Of a DNA stretch of 64,000 nt, positions 7,614-19,765 are shown in pieces (the first letter of the stretch is position 1; each line of letters begins with the position of its first letter). Location: NCBI GenBank assembly GCA_029782295.1, contig JAKOVB010000027.1, positions 310,001-374,000 on the forward strand, read 5' to 3'. Made by a program: the position numbers and the translations under genes. Below the pieces are notes generated by a model that was not told where the DNA came from, made no database searches, and was given only the letters and a program-made list of their open reading frames with translations. The stretch is from Pseudomonadota bacterium (GTDB lineage: Bacteria > Pseudomonadota > Gammaproteobacteria > Burkholderiales > Methylophilaceae).

Positions 7614-10600
7614 TCAGGCCCTCATTTTCTCCTTGAACATCAACTCGAACTCATCCAGCGGGAGAGGCTTGCTGAACAGATAGCCCTGGAAAAACAGGCA
7701 GCCGCTGTCTTTGAGCAATTGCAACTGCTCTTCCGTTTCCACGCCCTCGGCGATGACGCTGAGCTTGAGGTTTTTTGCCATGGCGATGATCGTGCCGACG
7801 ATCTCGCGGTCGCTGCTGTCGCTGACGATATCCCGGACGAATGACTGATCGATCTTGAGCTGGTTGAGCGGAAGCCGCTTCAGGTATTGCAGCGATGAAT
7901 ACCCCGTCCCGAAGTCGTCCAGCGAGAACTGGATGCCTTTTCCATGCAGCGTGTTCATGGTGGTAATCACCTCGCCGATGTCCTCCAAGAACAGGCTTTC
8001 GGTCAGTTCCAGCTTGAGCGAGCAAGGGGCAATGTCATGCCGGGTGACCGCAGACAGGACCTGGTCGGCAAAATCCGGCTGGCGGAATTGACGGGGGCTG
8101 ACATTGACGGCCAGGAGGATATCTTCCGTCAAGGGATCTGATTGCCAGGCTTTCAGTTGCGCACAGGCGGTGTCCAGCACCCATTCGCCCATCGGCAGAA
8201 TGATCCCCGAGTCTTCCGCCAACGAAATGAAATGAGCCGGGGAGACGATGCCGCGCTCGGGATGCGCCCAGCGGATCAAGGCCTCCGCCCCGGAGGGACG
8301 TCCGTTTTTGTCCACCTGCACCTGGTAATGCAGGAGGAATTGCCGTGATTCAATCGCTTTGCGCAATTCCGCTTCGAGCGACACGCGGGCGTTGATGGAT
8401 TCCTGCATCTTGGGATCGAAAAACCGCAGCTGGTTGCGGCCGGCCGTTTTCGACTGGTACATGGCGATGTCAGCCTGTTTCAACAGTTCGTCGATGCTGG
8501 ATTTGTACGTGTTGAACAAGGTCGCGCCGATGCTTGGCGTATTGCGGCATTCGTGGGTGTCGAGGAAATAGGGCTGGTTGAGTGCGGCAATGATCTTGTC
8601 GCCCACCATTTCAACCTGCGCGGCAGCCTCTATGGATTTTCCACTGAGGTCTTCGACCATGACGACGAATTCATCGCCCCCCAGCCTGGCCACGGTATCT
8701 CCTTCCCGTACGCTGGCCGCCAGGCGCTTGGCTACTTCTTTCAGCAGCTTGTCGCCGACATCATGGCCCAGCGTGTCGTTGAGCTCCTTGAAATTGTCGA
8801 GGTCGATGAACAGCAGCGCGCCTTCCTTGCCGCTACGCGAACTGGAAGCCATGGCCTGGCTGAGCCGGTCCAGCAGCAGGCGCCGGTTGGGCAAGCCGGT
8901 CAGCGGATCGAAGAAAGCCAGATTGCGGATCTCGTCAGCGGCAGCCTTGCTGGATGAGATGTCGGTAAAGGTCGCAGCGTAATTGGAGACCGTTCCATCG
9001 CTGCTTCTGACTGCGCTGATGGTCAGATATTCCGGATACACCTCGCCATTCTTGCGGCGGTTCCAGATTTCACCTTCCCAGGTACCTGCCTGCTCGATCG
9101 ATCGCCACATCGACTGATAAAAATCATTATCCTGGCGGCCGGAATTCAGGAGCGCCGGTGTTTTTCCGATCACTTCCTCGCTGGTATAGCCTGTGATCCG
9201 GGTGAAGGCTTTGTTCGCCCGGATGATCTTGTTGTTGGCATCGGTGATCAGCATGCCGATTTCGCAGTCGAAAATGCTGGCGGCGATCTTCAGTTCGACC
9301 TCCGCTTGCTTGCGCTCGGTAATGTCGTAGAACCAGCCGAGCACGGCCGGTTCGCCTTCATACTGGATCCGGACGTAGGAAGCCAGCGTCCATTTGGTGC
9401 CATATCCGGGAATGATCAGTTCTACCAGTTTGTCGAAGATTTCCTCGCCATTCCCGAGCTTGGCGAGAATTTCCTCGTAAACCTCCTTGTCAGCGTAATA
9501 GGACTCCGGATCGGCACCGTACACATGGCCGATAACGACGTTGATCAGCGCCGCGTAACGCGCATTGGCGAAGATGACCTCACGACCGCCTGCCCGGGCG
9601 ATGCGAACGGCAATGGGGCTTTTTTCCAGCATGAAGCGCAAACGTTTTTCGTTCTCGAGCAGCGTGGTTTCCATCAGCTTGCGCTCGGTAATATCCATCA
9701 GCGTGCCGATCATGCGCTGCGGTTTACCGTCCTTGTCCCGCAAGGGCACCATGCCCTGCTCATGGACCCAGCGGATGCTTCCGTCCTTGCAGACGATGCG
9801 ATGGTCGCTGGCATAGATCGGCGCCTTGCCGTCGAAGTATTCCTGGACCTTTTTCAATACATCCTGCAGGTCTTCAGGGTGGATGTGCCGCTCCCATACA
9901 TCCATGCCTGAGCCGCCGGGGTTCGTGTCATACCCGTGAATTTCCCACCAGCGCACGGAGTAATAGGTTTTGTTGGTGGCCAGGCTCCAGTCCCACACCC
10001 CATTGCCCCCTCCTTCGAGGGCAAACTGCCAGCGCTCCTCACTCTCCTTGCGGCGTGTCACTTCGTTGCGCAAGGTCATGAAGGTCATCAGCAAAATACC
10101 GATGCCTGTCAGCAGGCTGGCCAGCATGACCATCTCGGCGCTTCGGCTGTTTTGCGAGGCAGCATGCTGTTGTGCTTCAGAAAGCCTCTGAAGGTCTTCG
10201 TCGAACGCATTCAATCTGGCAATGAGGACGGCATTCAGGCTATCGATCTGCCCTTCGCCGATGATCGATATCGTCGGGCCGTTCATGACCAGGCCGCCCA
10301 TGCGCGGCTGCTGGCTTTCCGACTCGCTGACGACGGCCTTGAAGGCAGAGATAATGGCCTTGACCTGGCGCTGCTGAGCCGCATTGCCTGCTGTAGCCAA
10401 TTGCATTTCAGTCAGTTTCTCGGAGATGCTGTCCCGCTTCTTGTGCATCTGCGTGAATGAATCGTTATCCCGCGTGCGCAGATAAAGCGCCACGAGCGCC
10501 TTGTGCTCGTAGCTGCCGGTCTGCACGCTCTTGGAAAGATTTAAAAGATAATGCGTGTGCGTCAGCGATACCGACGCCAGCTTGCTTTGATCGGTACTTT

Positions 10601-10733
10601 TCAGCATGGCCAGGCTGGAAACCACCAACAGGACCAAAGAGAGCGCCAGCTTGAACGCCATGATCCTGGACTGGTAGACCGAGCCGGTCAGCTCAAGATA
10701 CCTGGCAATTGAAGACTTATACAGGGCGATCAT
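7614..10733 (-). CDS. Membrane PAS-GGDEF-EAL cyclic-di-GMP protein
   Basis: About 1039 aa from the ATG at 10733; the reading frame stays open to 10868, so the start is uncertain. Two membrane segments near residues 25-45 and 200-220 enclose an extracytoplasmic helical region. Then come three PAS/PAC modules (~225-600), a GGDEF domain and a C-terminal EAL domain. The diguanylate cyclase signature RLGGDEFVV is intact, with an upstream RxxD inhibitory site (REGD). The phosphodiesterase set is also intact: AEALIRW, LELTES, DDFGTGYSSL, KIDQSF, EGVETEEQ. It may therefore both make and break c-di-GMP. It is monocistronic, and a short GGCCT/AGGCC hairpin overlaps the stop. Confidence 0.92.
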   Translation of the reverse strand: MIALYKSSIARYLELTGSVYQSRIMAFKLALSLVLLVVSSLAMLKSTDQSKLASVSLTHTHYLLNLSKSVQTGSYEHKALVALYLRTRDNDSFTQMHKKRDSISEKLTEMQLATAGNAAQQRQVKAIISAFKAVVSESESQQPRMGGLVMNGPTISIIGEGQIDSLNAVLIARLNAFDEDLQRLSEAQQHAASQNSRSAEMVMLASLLTGIGILLMTFMTLRNEVTRRKESEERWQFALEGGGNGVWDWSLATNKTYYSVRWWEIHGYDTNPGGSGMDVWERHIHPEDLQDVLKKVQEYFDGKAPIYASDHRIVCKDGSIRWVHEQGMVPLRDKDGKPQRMIGTLMDITERKLMETTLLENEKRLRFMLEKSPIAVRIARAGGREVIFANARYAALINVVIGHVYGADPESYYADKEVYEEILAKLGNGEEIFDKLVELIIPGYGTKWTLASYVRIQYEGEPAVLGWFYDITERKQAEVELKIAASIFDCEIGMLITDANNKIIRANKAFTRITGYTSEEVIGKTPALLNSGRQDNDFYQSMWRSIEQAGTWEGEIWNRRKNGEVYPEYLTISAVRSSDGTVSNYAATFTDISSSKAAADEIRNLAFFDPLTGLPNRRLLLDRLSQAMASSSRSGKEGALLFIDLDNFKELNDTLGHDVGDKLLKEVAKRLAASVREGDTVARLGGDEFVVMVEDLSGKSIEAAAQVEMVGDKIIAALNQPYFLDTHECRNTPSIGATLFNTYKSSIDELLKQADIAMYQSKTAGRNQLRFFDPKMQESINARVSLEAELRKAIESRQFLLHYQVQVDKNGRPSGAEALIRWAHPERGIVSPAHFISLAEDSGIILPMGEWVLDTACAQLKAWQSDPLTEDILLAVNVSPRQFRQPDFADQVLSAVTRHDIAPCSLKLELTESLFLEDIGEVITTMNTLHGKGIQFSLDDFGTGYSSLQYLKRLPLNQLKIDQSFVRDIVSDSSDREIVGTIIAMAKNLKLSVIAEGVETEEQLQLLKDSGCLFFQGYLFSKPLPLDEFELMFKEKMRA

Positions 10734-11290
10734 GGGTGAACTGGGGGAATACAGCGGCAAGGGTTGACGAAAGTCAGGCCGCAGCGACTGAACGAGCTGA
10801 CCCCCATCGCCACGAGCAACGAATCGATCGCTGTCTTTGCAGCGGATTCGGCAAAAACAGAACAGCAAAGATGCCAGCCAGAAATCATGATGCTGAAGGA
10901 GAAAAACGGCCGGAAATCCCGGGAAAACCGTTCTGCAAAATGGATCAATAGACTAAGCACAGCCCCCCCTTTGTGGCGACAATTTCAACCACAGTCCTGA
11001 GAAATTAAACGAGGCGGGGGCATGGCCTCTCACTCCCTTGTGCCGGGGGCATGGGCATCAGGGGTGTTTTTTATATAGTGGATTTTAATACATCAAAGTC
11101 CTCTTTGCTGCTCTTTGTAAAAAGCAACACATGAAAAATGACCGTTTACGCATCAGGTTGCAAGTTTCATCACGAAATGACAACCTGATTGAAATCAAGC
11201 CGGAACCATGTAAAGACTGGAATCCGCCAAATTTACGACTCTGATTTATTTGCCCCAAGCGTGGGGATAGTCCAAAGCAGCAGATGCAAC
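10734..11290. other. Non-coding gap between atpG and the GGDEF-EAL gene
   Basis: No supported gene. Notable elements are a direct repeat GGGGGCATGG near 11017 and 11046, and an inverted repeat ATCAGGTTG (11152-11160) with CAACCTGAT (11181-11189), which could end the atp transcript. The region should also hold the promoter of the GGDEF-EAL gene. Confidence 0.4.
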
Positions 11291-12088
11291 TCACTGCGTA
11301 TAAACACGCACGCGCGACATCAACTCGATCTCCTCGACGATCTCTTCCTGGCGCATGCGGTTGCGCCGGCGCTGGAGGTCTTCTCTGCCGCAATCCAGAT
11401 GCTGCAGCGCATTTTCCATCTGCATCAGGCGCATGCGGTTTTCCACCCGGATGGAGCGCAGCAGCATGGACAACAGCGCATGGAACAGGTAATGCTCGGC
11501 CACCCCTTCAGCCACTCTGGGCGGGGGCTCGTTCATGATCGGCGGCAGGCGATAAGGCGTTTGGGGCGGCACCGGCAATGGCAGCAGACGCTGGATGCGA
11601 ATCTCCTCCTCGTCTCGCCAGCAGGCCACAAGGCTGCACGGGCCTTCCCTGCGTAACTGTGCCAAAGCGGCCAGGATACGGTCGATAGCGGCAGCGGCAT
11701 CCAGCCCGCCCTCGGCGCCCTGCACCGTCAGGAAAGTCACGTTTTCCGGCATCGTCGCTGCCAGCCTGTCGCCCACAACTATGGCGGAGCAGGCTACCGT
11801 ACCGCTTGCCTGCCAGGCATGGAGCACATCCTCGTTGAAACTACCGCAGAACCCGCGCATCGACCCGAACAACAGCCAGATATCCCGTTCAGGCCTGGCC
11901 TGAGGGGGCAGGAAAGCGGAAACATCATGCAGGGTTTGCGTCAGTTGCTGTACCACCTGTTGCTGCGCTTCCTCACGACGGGTAATACGGTGCAACTCAG
12001 CCAGCGCAAAGCTGCGCATGGCGCCCAAGATACCGGAAAGGTCATCGTACAGGGCAAGTCGTCCCTCGATTTCCCGGCGCTGCGTCAT
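11291..12088 (-). CDS. atpG: N-type F1Fo ATPase gamma subunit AtpG
   Basis: 265 aa, last gene of the alternative ATPase operon. The N-terminal helix ([20 protein letters not shown]) and C-terminal helix ([19 protein letters not shown]) correspond to the coiled-coil shaft of gamma. The middle holds the Rossmann-like domain ([17 protein letters not shown]). It is shorter than housekeeping gamma (~290 aa), as is usual for the N-ATPase branch. The start overlaps atpA by 4 bp (ATGA). Gamma couples rotation of the c-ring to the alpha/beta hexamer. Confidence 0.88.
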   Translation of the reverse strand: MTQRREIEGRLALYDDLSGILGAMRSFALAELHRITRREEAQQQVVQQLTQTLHDVSAFLPPQARPERDIWLLFGSMRGFCGSFNEDVLHAWQASGTVACSAIVVGDRLAATMPENVTFLTVQGAEGGLDAAAAIDRILAALAQLRREGPCSLVACWRDEEEIRIQRLLPLPVPPQTPYRLPPIMNEPPPRVAEGVAEHYLFHALLSMLLRSIRVENRMRLMQMENALQHLDCGREDLQRRRNRMRQEEIVEEIELMSRVRVYTQ

Positions 12089-13536
12089 GCCGATTCCGCG
12101 AGGACGTTTTGCAACACGGACATCCAGCGATCCTTTGCGTCGTCGAGCTTGAGCCCGGCTTCCCTGACTGCTTCGAATAGCCTGGGCAGCAGGGCAACGG
12201 CGGTTTCCGGGCCGGACTTATCCAACAGACCTTCGCCGTAGGCCAGCAGCCAGGCCAAGTGTTCCTGTTCAGACAAGGGCACCAGCCGGTCTTGTTTCAG
12301 CAACTCCCGCAGCAGGCGTCCGCGCCGCAGCTTGTCCTCTACACCGGCATCCAGTCGGGTGCCGAAGCGGGCGAACAACTCCAGGTCGAGGAACTGCAGG
12401 TAGTCGAGCCTGATCCGTGCCGAGGCAGCCTTGATGGCTGGATGCTGGGCCTTGCCGCCAATGCGCGACACCGAGCGGCCGATGTCGATGGCGGGCAGCA
12501 TGCCGGCTGCGAACAGCTTGCTGTCGAAATAGATCTGGCCATCGGTGATGGAGATCAGGTTGGTGGGGATATAGGCCGACAGTTCGCCCAAGCGGGTTTC
12601 GATGATGGGAAGGGCGGTCATGCTGCCGCCGCCGTATTCCGGCGCCAGTACCGTGGAGCGTTCCAGCAGGCGAGAATGCAGGTAGAAAATGTCCCCGGGA
12701 TAGGCTTCACGTCCCGGCGGCCGCTGCAGCAGCAACGAGAGCTCCCGGTATGACTGCGCGTGGCGTGACAGGTCGTCGTATACCACCAGCGTATCCCGCC
12801 CGGCACGCATCCAGTGTTCTGCCATCGCACAGCCGGCGAATGGAGCCAGGTAACGGAACCCAGGCAGGGCATTGGCTTCGGCCACCACCACCACCGTGTA
12901 ATCCAGTGCGTCAGCCTGGCGCAGCGCTTCCACCGTGCCAGCCACCGAAGAACGTGGCAGGCCGATCAGCACCATGACGCACAGCACGTTTCGGCCGCGC
13001 TGGTTGATGACAGCATCCAGCGCCAGCGAACTCTTGCCCACGCCGTCGTCACCAATGATCAGCTGACGCTGGCCCTTGCCGATGGGGATCAGGGAATCGA
13101 CGATCTTGCAGCCGGTATAAAGCGGTTCGTTGACGAAGTCGCGCTCGATGATGGGGGGAGCCGAGGCTTCCAGGCAATACGATTCGCGCAGTTCGGGAGG
13201 TGGCAGGTTATCCAGTGGATTGCCAAGCGGATCGACCACCCGCCCCAGCAAGGCATCCCCCACACCGACCTCCAGCCGACGCCCGATGTGGGTCACCGAC
13301 ATACCGGCCGTCACGCCGTGGCGCTGCGAAAGCAGGATCGCCCCCAGCATTTCCTTGCCGAGCTGGAACACCAGGCCGGTACTGCCATCATCAAATCCAA
13401 TGAGTTCGTCCATCCGTGCCGAAGGCAGGCCACGGATCCAGACGATGCCGTCGCCGATGCCTGCCACGCAGCCCCGTTCCGACAGGCGAACGCGAAAGCG
13501 GTAATCCTGTGCAGGGCGCTTGTCGCTATCCGGCAT
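12085..13536 (-). CDS. atpA: N-type F1Fo ATPase alpha subunit AtpA
   Basis: 483 aa from the ATG at 13536, which overlaps atpF by 11 bp. The N-terminal beta-barrel is followed by the nucleotide-binding domain with P-loop GDDGVGKSS near residue 158; housekeeping alpha has GDRQTGKT, so the loop is divergent but keeps GKS. Other family segments are [31 protein letters not shown] and [15 protein letters not shown]. It is somewhat shorter than the usual ~510 aa. The alpha subunit carries non-catalytic nucleotide sites and part of the catalytic interface. Confidence 0.93.
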   Translation of the reverse strand: MPDSDKRPAQDYRFRVRLSERGCVAGIGDGIVWIRGLPSARMDELIGFDDGSTGLVFQLGKEMLGAILLSQRHGVTAGMSVTHIGRRLEVGVGDALLGRVVDPLGNPLDNLPPPELRESYCLEASAPPIIERDFVNEPLYTGCKIVDSLIPIGKGQRQLIIGDDGVGKSSLALDAVINQRGRNVLCVMVLIGLPRSSVAGTVEALRQADALDYTVVVVAEANALPGFRYLAPFAGCAMAEHWMRAGRDTLVVYDDLSRHAQSYRELSLLLQRPPGREAYPGDIFYLHSRLLERSTVLAPEYGGGSMTALPIIETRLGELSAYIPTNLISITDGQIYFDSKLFAAGMLPAIDIGRSVSRIGGKAQHPAIKAASARIRLDYLQFLDLELFARFGTRLDAGVEDKLRRGRLLRELLKQDRLVPLSEQEHLAWLLAYGEGLLDKSGPETAVALLPRLFEAVREAGLKLDDAKDRWMSVLQNVLAESA

Positions 13537-14281
13537 GCCCGCCCTGCCTCTTGAAAAAGTCCAGCTCTTCCGCCAGGTTGGCATGCAGGATGCACTCGCC
13601 GACTACTACGCGGACGCCGGCAATCAATTCCGGCGCCAGGTTGACCACTACCTTCAACGGCTTGCCAGCAGCGACCGACAGCGCCTGCGCCAGATTGGTC
13701 ACAACCGGTGCATCCAGCGCATGTGCACTGTCGATCTGTACCGTCGCCTGTTCTCCCAGCATCTTCCCGGCCTTGCGTAGCGCCTCGTGCTCTGCATCCG
13801 GCAATGCTGCCAGATCCTCCTGCAAGATACCCACGATGCTGGCAGTCAGTTGCGGGGAAGCCAGGCGCAACAACATGGCCGACGCATTGCCGTAGGCTTC
13901 CCCGGCTGCCTGCCGCACCAGCTCAGCCTCATGCGATGCAGCCCTTGCCGCATCGCGCGCCCTGGCCTTGTCCTCCTCGTCGGCCAATGCCTGACGGATA
14001 CTCTCCATGCCAGCGCCCCGGCGCTTGGCCAACTCCTGCTCCAACTGCAGGCGCGCATCTTCGCGCTCCTTGCTCCAGTCATCCAAACGGGTTTCATATT
14101 GCTGCTTGAGCGCGGCTGCTTCCTGTTGCAGTTGCTCGGCATGCGCCATTTCTGCCTGCACGCGCTGCTGGCGTGCATCCAGCACTGCAAGTACCGGCCG
14201 GTAAAGGATGCGCTTGAGTATCCACACCAGCACCAGGAAGTTGAGCGCCTCGAGGAAGAATGTCGTCCAGTCGAGTTGCAT
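13526..14281 (-). CDS. atpF: N-type ATPase b subunit fused to a delta-like domain, AtpF
   Basis: 251 aa, much longer than ordinary b (~156). It has one N-terminal membrane helix ([20 protein letters not shown]), then a long charged coiled coil (~40-130). The C-terminal ~75 residues ([40 protein letters not shown]) resemble the C-terminal part of the delta subunit. No separate atpH exists in the operon, so this fusion probably supplies the peripheral stalk's delta function. It lies 10 bp after atpE and overlaps atpA. Confidence 0.87.
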   Translation of the reverse strand: MQLDWTTFFLEALNFLVLVWILKRILYRPVLAVLDARQQRVQAEMAHAEQLQQEAAALKQQYETRLDDWSKEREDARLQLEQELAKRRGAGMESIRQALADEEDKARARDAARAASHEAELVRQAAGEAYGNASAMLLRLASPQLTASIVGILQEDLAALPDAEHEALRKAGKMLGEQATVQIDSAHALDAPVVTNLAQALSVAAGKPLKVVVNLAPELIAGVRVVVGECILHANLAEELDFFKRQGGHAG

Positions 14282-14291
14282 AAGCCCTCCC

Positions 14292-14558
14292 TTACTTGAG
14301 GAAGTATTCCAACAGCGGGTTGCGGAACAAGACGATCAGTGCGATGACCAGACAATAGATCGCGAGTGATTCGATCATCGCCAGGCCAATGAACAGGGTC
14401 CGCGTAATGGTCTTTTCCGCCTCTGGCTGGCGTGACAATGCTTCCAGCGCACTGGCAATGGCTCGCCCCATGGCAATCGCCGGCAGCATGGTGCCGATAG
14501 CGATGGCCAGGCCGGCAACCACGGTCGATACCATGCTAAACAGATGCAAGTCGTTCAT
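14292..14558 (-). CDS. atpE: N-type ATPase c subunit AtpE
   Basis: 88 aa, two membrane helices joined by the polar loop SRQPEA. Helix 2 carries the ion-binding carboxylate in IESLAIY: Glu63, with Ser64 and Tyr68 matching Na+-binding c rings. By eye alignment to a Na+ c subunit, the helix-1 glutamine position is Met30 in AIAMGRA, so one expected Na+ ligand is absent and the ion (Na+ or H+) is uncertain. The start at 14558 is supported by CAAGGAGAA upstream. The subunit forms the rotor ring. Confidence 0.92.
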   Translation of the reverse strand: MNDLHLFSMVSTVVAGLAIAIGTMLPAIAMGRAIASALEALSRQPEAEKTITRTLFIGLAMIESLAIYCLVIALIVLFRNPLLEYFLK

Positions 14559-14586
14559 GATTTCTCCTTGGAAATGGATGAGGGGG

Positions 14587-15270
14587 TCAGGGGGGCGCTT
14601 CACCCGCAATCGGCTCGATAGCTCCGGCGATGTAGATGAGCGCGAGGATGCCGAATATATAGGCTTGCACCACCGCTTCGATAACATGCAGCATCAGTAA
14701 CGGCACCGGCACCAGAAACCCGGCAATCAGCAGCACCAGCAACGCAGCCATCTCAAGGCTCATGATGTTGCCGAACAGACGGATCGCCAGCGCCAGGGTT
14801 CGGGTCAGCTCGCTGATGATGTGAAACGGTGTGAGAATCAGGCTGGGCTCGGTGTAATGCTTGAGATAGGCGCGCAACCCCTTGGCCCGGATGCCATACC
14901 AGTGCGTCGAGCCGAACACCAGCACCGCCAGTGCAGCGGTGGCCGACAGATCGCGGGTCGGGGCGTGCAGCCCGGGGATCAGTCCCACCAGATTGGCCAC
15001 CAGGATAAACAGCCACAGGCTCGCAATGAAGGGCAGAACAGGTCGTACTGCCGCCGCCGGCAACACCTCGGCGACAGCACGCTCGATGACGGACACGATG
15101 CCTTCAGCGATTACCTGGCGGCGCTCTGGAAAAGGGGCAAGGCGATGGGTCAGCATCCCGGCCGCCAGCACTATGCCCAGCATGACCCCCCAGGTGGTGG
15201 CGACGGTATCCGTGATCGCCAGCGATCCCAGATGAAACACTACGCTGCCGCCAAGCTCTTCGCCGCTCAT
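14587..15270 (-). CDS. atpB: N-type ATPase a subunit AtpB
   Basis: 227 aa from the ATG at 15270, which overlaps the previous stop by 4 bp. There are several membrane helices. The essential stator arginine is present in LALAIRLFGNIMSLEM, and the family motif IASLWLFILVANLVGLIPGL is clear. It forms the two half-channels against the c ring. It lies 28 bp before atpE. It is slightly short compared with E. coli a (271 aa), which is usual for this branch. Confidence 0.93.
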   Translation of the reverse strand: MSGEELGGSVVFHLGSLAITDTVATTWGVMLGIVLAAGMLTHRLAPFPERRQVIAEGIVSVIERAVAEVLPAAAVRPVLPFIASLWLFILVANLVGLIPGLHAPTRDLSATAALAVLVFGSTHWYGIRAKGLRAYLKHYTEPSLILTPFHIISELTRTLALAIRLFGNIMSLEMAALLVLLIAGFLVPVPLLMLHVIEAVVQAYIFGILALIYIAGAIEPIAGEAPP

Positions 15271-15538
15271 ATACGCTCCTTCATGAAACGATAGGCGTTG
15301 TAGGCTCCGAGGGCAATGCCGAGAACGATGCAACTCACCGTCCATCGCACCGAATATCCAGCGACCAGCGTATCCAGCCAGCGCCCAAGGTAGGCACCGG
15401 CCACGATGGGTACGACGAACAACAGCCCTACGGTGCCGCCATAGACGGCAATGCCGGCCCAGGTCGCGGGGGCTTTTTCCTGCTCTTCCAGACGACGGAT
15501 ATCCTTGCCGGTATCCTCTATCAGCTTTTCCCGGTCCG

Positions 15539-15542
<4 letters not shown>
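15267..15542 (-). CDS. atpQ: AtpI/AtpZ-like small membrane protein AtpQ of the N-ATPase operon
   Basis: 91 aa from the ATG at 15542, overlapping atpC by 4 bp. A charged N-terminus (TDREKLIEDTGKDIRRLEEQ) precedes two membrane helices (WAGIAVYGGTVGLLFVVPIV and SCIVLGIALGAYNAYRFM), as in AtpI/AtpZ-like proteins. In described N-ATPase operons atpQ is followed by a second small membrane gene, atpR; here atpB starts on the atpQ stop, so there is no room for it. AtpI-like proteins help assemble the c ring and may move Mg2+ or Ca2+; the role here is inferred. Confidence 0.78.
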
Positions 15543-17660
<2,118 letters not shown>

Positions 17661-17694
17661 TATCAAACCGCCCCATGAACAGGGCGATTTGATA
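17661..17694 (-). terminator. Hairpin downstream of the SRPBCC gene
   Basis: A near-perfect stem of 13-14 bp (TATCAAACCGCCCC 17661-17674 with GGGCGATTTGATA 17682-17694). No T-run follows on the minus strand; a short TTTT follows on the plus strand. It is a likely transcript end for the minus-strand gene at 17704. Confidence 0.55.
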
Positions 17695-17703
17695 CTGTTT
17701 TGA

Positions 17704-18237
17704 TTACTTGGTTTCAGTAATTTTTTTGAGATTTTCCAATCCGCCTTTGTAAACGGCGGTAATGGTGTTGGTAGCATCTTCATCACCCTGACCCTTGGCT
17801 GGAGAATCAGAAGTATCCTTGCGCTTGAACGTGCCACTCCATACGACCTTGCATTTCCCTTTCGAAATGGACTGAACGACCACGGTAGAATGGTAATTGC
17901 TGACAGGCAACACGCCTTCGATAATCTTGTAGGAAAAAGATCGCCTGGCGGGGTTATACGATTCCAACTCTTCCTTGATCGTCCCATTGTCCTGAAGGGT
18001 CAGCAGGCGGACGGCACCTTTTTTATTGTTGGTACCCCCAATAATCTCGGTTGTCTTGACCGCCGGATGCCACGCACCCAGATCGCCGAAATTGCTCACC
18101 TTTGACCAGACTTCATCGGCTTTCGCATTAATTTCGACCGATTCCTTGACCGACAACTTCGATGCACCCCCGGCCTGGGAAGCAAAAGGCATGAGGCCCG
18201 CAATCATCAATCCGGCAATTACAAACTTTTTCATCAT
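17704..18237 (-). CDS. Secreted SRPBCC (START/Bet v1-like) family protein
   Basis: 177 aa with a clear signal peptide (MMKKFVIAGLMIAGLMPFAS, cleavage after SQA). The mature part has the helix-grip pattern of SRPBCC proteins: VKESVEINAKADEVWSKVSN, FGDLGAWHPAV near the start, and a long C-terminal helix (TITAVYKGGLENLKKI). Such domains bind hydrophobic ligands; the ligand is unknown. GGAG sits just ahead of the ATG. It is divergent from the ABC exporter operon and shares a large palindromic operator with it, suggesting joint control by a TetR-type repressor. Confidence 0.82.
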   Translation of the reverse strand: MMKKFVIAGLMIAGLMPFASQAGGASKLSVKESVEINAKADEVWSKVSNFGDLGAWHPAVKTTEIIGGTNNKKGAVRLLTLQDNGTIKEELESYNPARRSFSYKIIEGVLPVSNYHSTVVVQSISKGKCKVVWSGTFKRKDTSDSPAKGQGDEDATNTITAVYKGGLENLKKITETK

Positions 18238-18265
18238 TTTCTCCTGGCTTGGTTGTCATGGATGC

Positions 18266-18313
18266 ATACATACTGGTTAGTATGCATATGGGTGCATACT
18301 AACCAGTATGTAT
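18266..18313. promoter_or_regulatory. Perfect 2 x 21-bp palindrome with two TetR-like operators
   Basis: ATACATACTGGTTAGTATGC plus one base (18266-18286) is repeated exactly as its reverse complement at 18293-18313, with a 6-nt spacer. Each arm itself holds the palindrome CATACTGGTTAGTATG (CATACT-N4-AGTATG), the shape of TetR-family operators. It lies between the SRPBCC gene and the ABC exporter operon. No TetR gene is adjacent. Confidence 0.7.
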
Positions 18314-18610
18314 TCAATGCGCAACATTTATTTGCTATCCGATAAAGCTCGACAAAGCTATTTTGAACTCGAGAATGGACTAACCGATACAGGGGGTTGG
18401 CCACCACTCAGCCCCCAGAAGATCGCGGCAGCAGAAATGCAGAACAAATGGGGAGGAAGCACCTGACACACTGAACAGCTGCGCTGTGAATCACCACCAT
18501 GCCACCGAATCAATAGGCGTTACATCATCGCTTGCTGATAAACTACGAATCAGGCAATTGTTACCCACGCAAACAACTGCAATGCCATACAAACCTGTAG
18601 AACTTGATCA

Positions 18611-19765
18611 ATGAGCAACCAAGTACATCGTCGGATTGCGTTTGTCGCCTTCGCGATTTTTGTTCTTATTCTCGGCCTTTATGTCTGGAACACGCTAAAA
18701 CCGCCGGCTTTGCCAAACGGCTTCGCCACCGGGAACGGGCGTATCGAGGCGACCGAAGTCGATATCGCCACCAAAAGCGCCGGTCGAATCAAGGAAGTGC
18801 TGGTTCACGAAGGCGATTTCGTGGACCCTGGTCAGATCGTTGCCCGCATGGACACGCAGGCGCTGGAAGCCGAGTACAACCAGATGCAGGCCAAGGTCAG
18901 GCAGTCCAGAAATGCTGCGTCCACGGCCGACGCGGTCACCATGCAGCGCCTGGAGGCCAGGGCGAGCGCCGCTGCCCAGCTGGCACAGCGCCGTCAGGCC
19001 AAGGCCACCGCACTGGCTAATGTAGCCCAGTACGAAAGCGAAGTGAATTTTGCCCGGAGTGAATTGAATCGTACTGAAGGTTTGGTGGCCAGGGGCTTCA
19101 TCACGCAGCAGCGACTGGAAGCCGACAAGACCAGGCTTCAGACCGCCCAGGCCGCGCTGGAAGCCGCGCGCTCGAAGGTGGCAGAAGCCCAGGCCGCGAG
19201 CGAGACTGCGCAGTCGCAACTGCAGGAAGCTCAATCCGCCATCGAAGCCTCCCGCTCCCAGGTCAAGGAATCCCATTCCTCCATCGAAGCCGCAATCGCA
19301 GCCGCGGACAAGATCAAGGCCGACATCGACGATGCCACGCTGCGAGCGCCTGTCGGCGGCCGCATCCAGTACCGGCTGGCGGAACCCGGCGAGGTCCTGT
19401 CAGCCGGCGGTCGCATCCTGGGCCTGCTGGACATCACCGACGTCTACATGACTTTCTTTCTTCCGGAAACCGTCGCTGGCCGGGTAGCGATCGGCGCCGA
19501 GGCCAGGCTGGTCCTGGACGCTGCGCCCCAGTACGTGATTCCGGCCCGCATCTCCTTCGTCGCCAGCGAAGCGCAGTTCACCCCCAAAACCGTCGAAACC
19601 AGTTCCGAGCGCCAGAAGATGATGTTCCGCGTCAAGGCACGCATCGATCCCGCACTGCTGCGCAAATACAGGACTCAGGTCAAGACCGGGCTGCCTGGCG
19701 TGGCCTACGTTCAACTTGATCCATCGTCACAGTGGCCAGACCGCCTGCAGGTGAAATTGCCCTGA
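18611..19765 (+). CDS. HlyD/YhiI-type membrane fusion (periplasmic adaptor) protein
   Basis: 384 aa. It has one N-terminal membrane anchor ([18 protein letters not shown]) and a lipoyl-like domain ([20 protein letters not shown]). A long coiled coil rich in Ala, Gln and Ser follows (~90-235), then a beta-barrel region ([20 protein letters not shown]). It should link the inner-membrane ABC exporter to an outer-membrane channel. The stop overlaps the ATPase start by one base (TGATG). The TetR-like palindrome lies ~300 bp upstream. Confidence 0.92.
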   Translation: MSNQVHRRIAFVAFAIFVLILGLYVWNTLKPPALPNGFATGNGRIEATEVDIATKSAGRIKEVLVHEGDFVDPGQIVARMDTQALEAEYNQMQAKVRQSRNAASTADAVTMQRLEARASAAAQLAQRRQAKATALANVAQYESEVNFARSELNRTEGLVARGFITQQRLEADKTRLQTAQAALEAARSKVAEAQAASETAQSQLQEAQSAIEASRSQVKESHSSIEAAIAAADKIKADIDDATLRAPVGGRIQYRLAEPGEVLSAGGRILGLLDITDVYMTFFLPETVAGRVAIGAEARLVLDAAPQYVIPARISFVASEAQFTPKTVETSSERQKMMFRVKARIDPALLRKYRTQVKTGLPGVAYVQLDPSSQWPDRLQVKLP

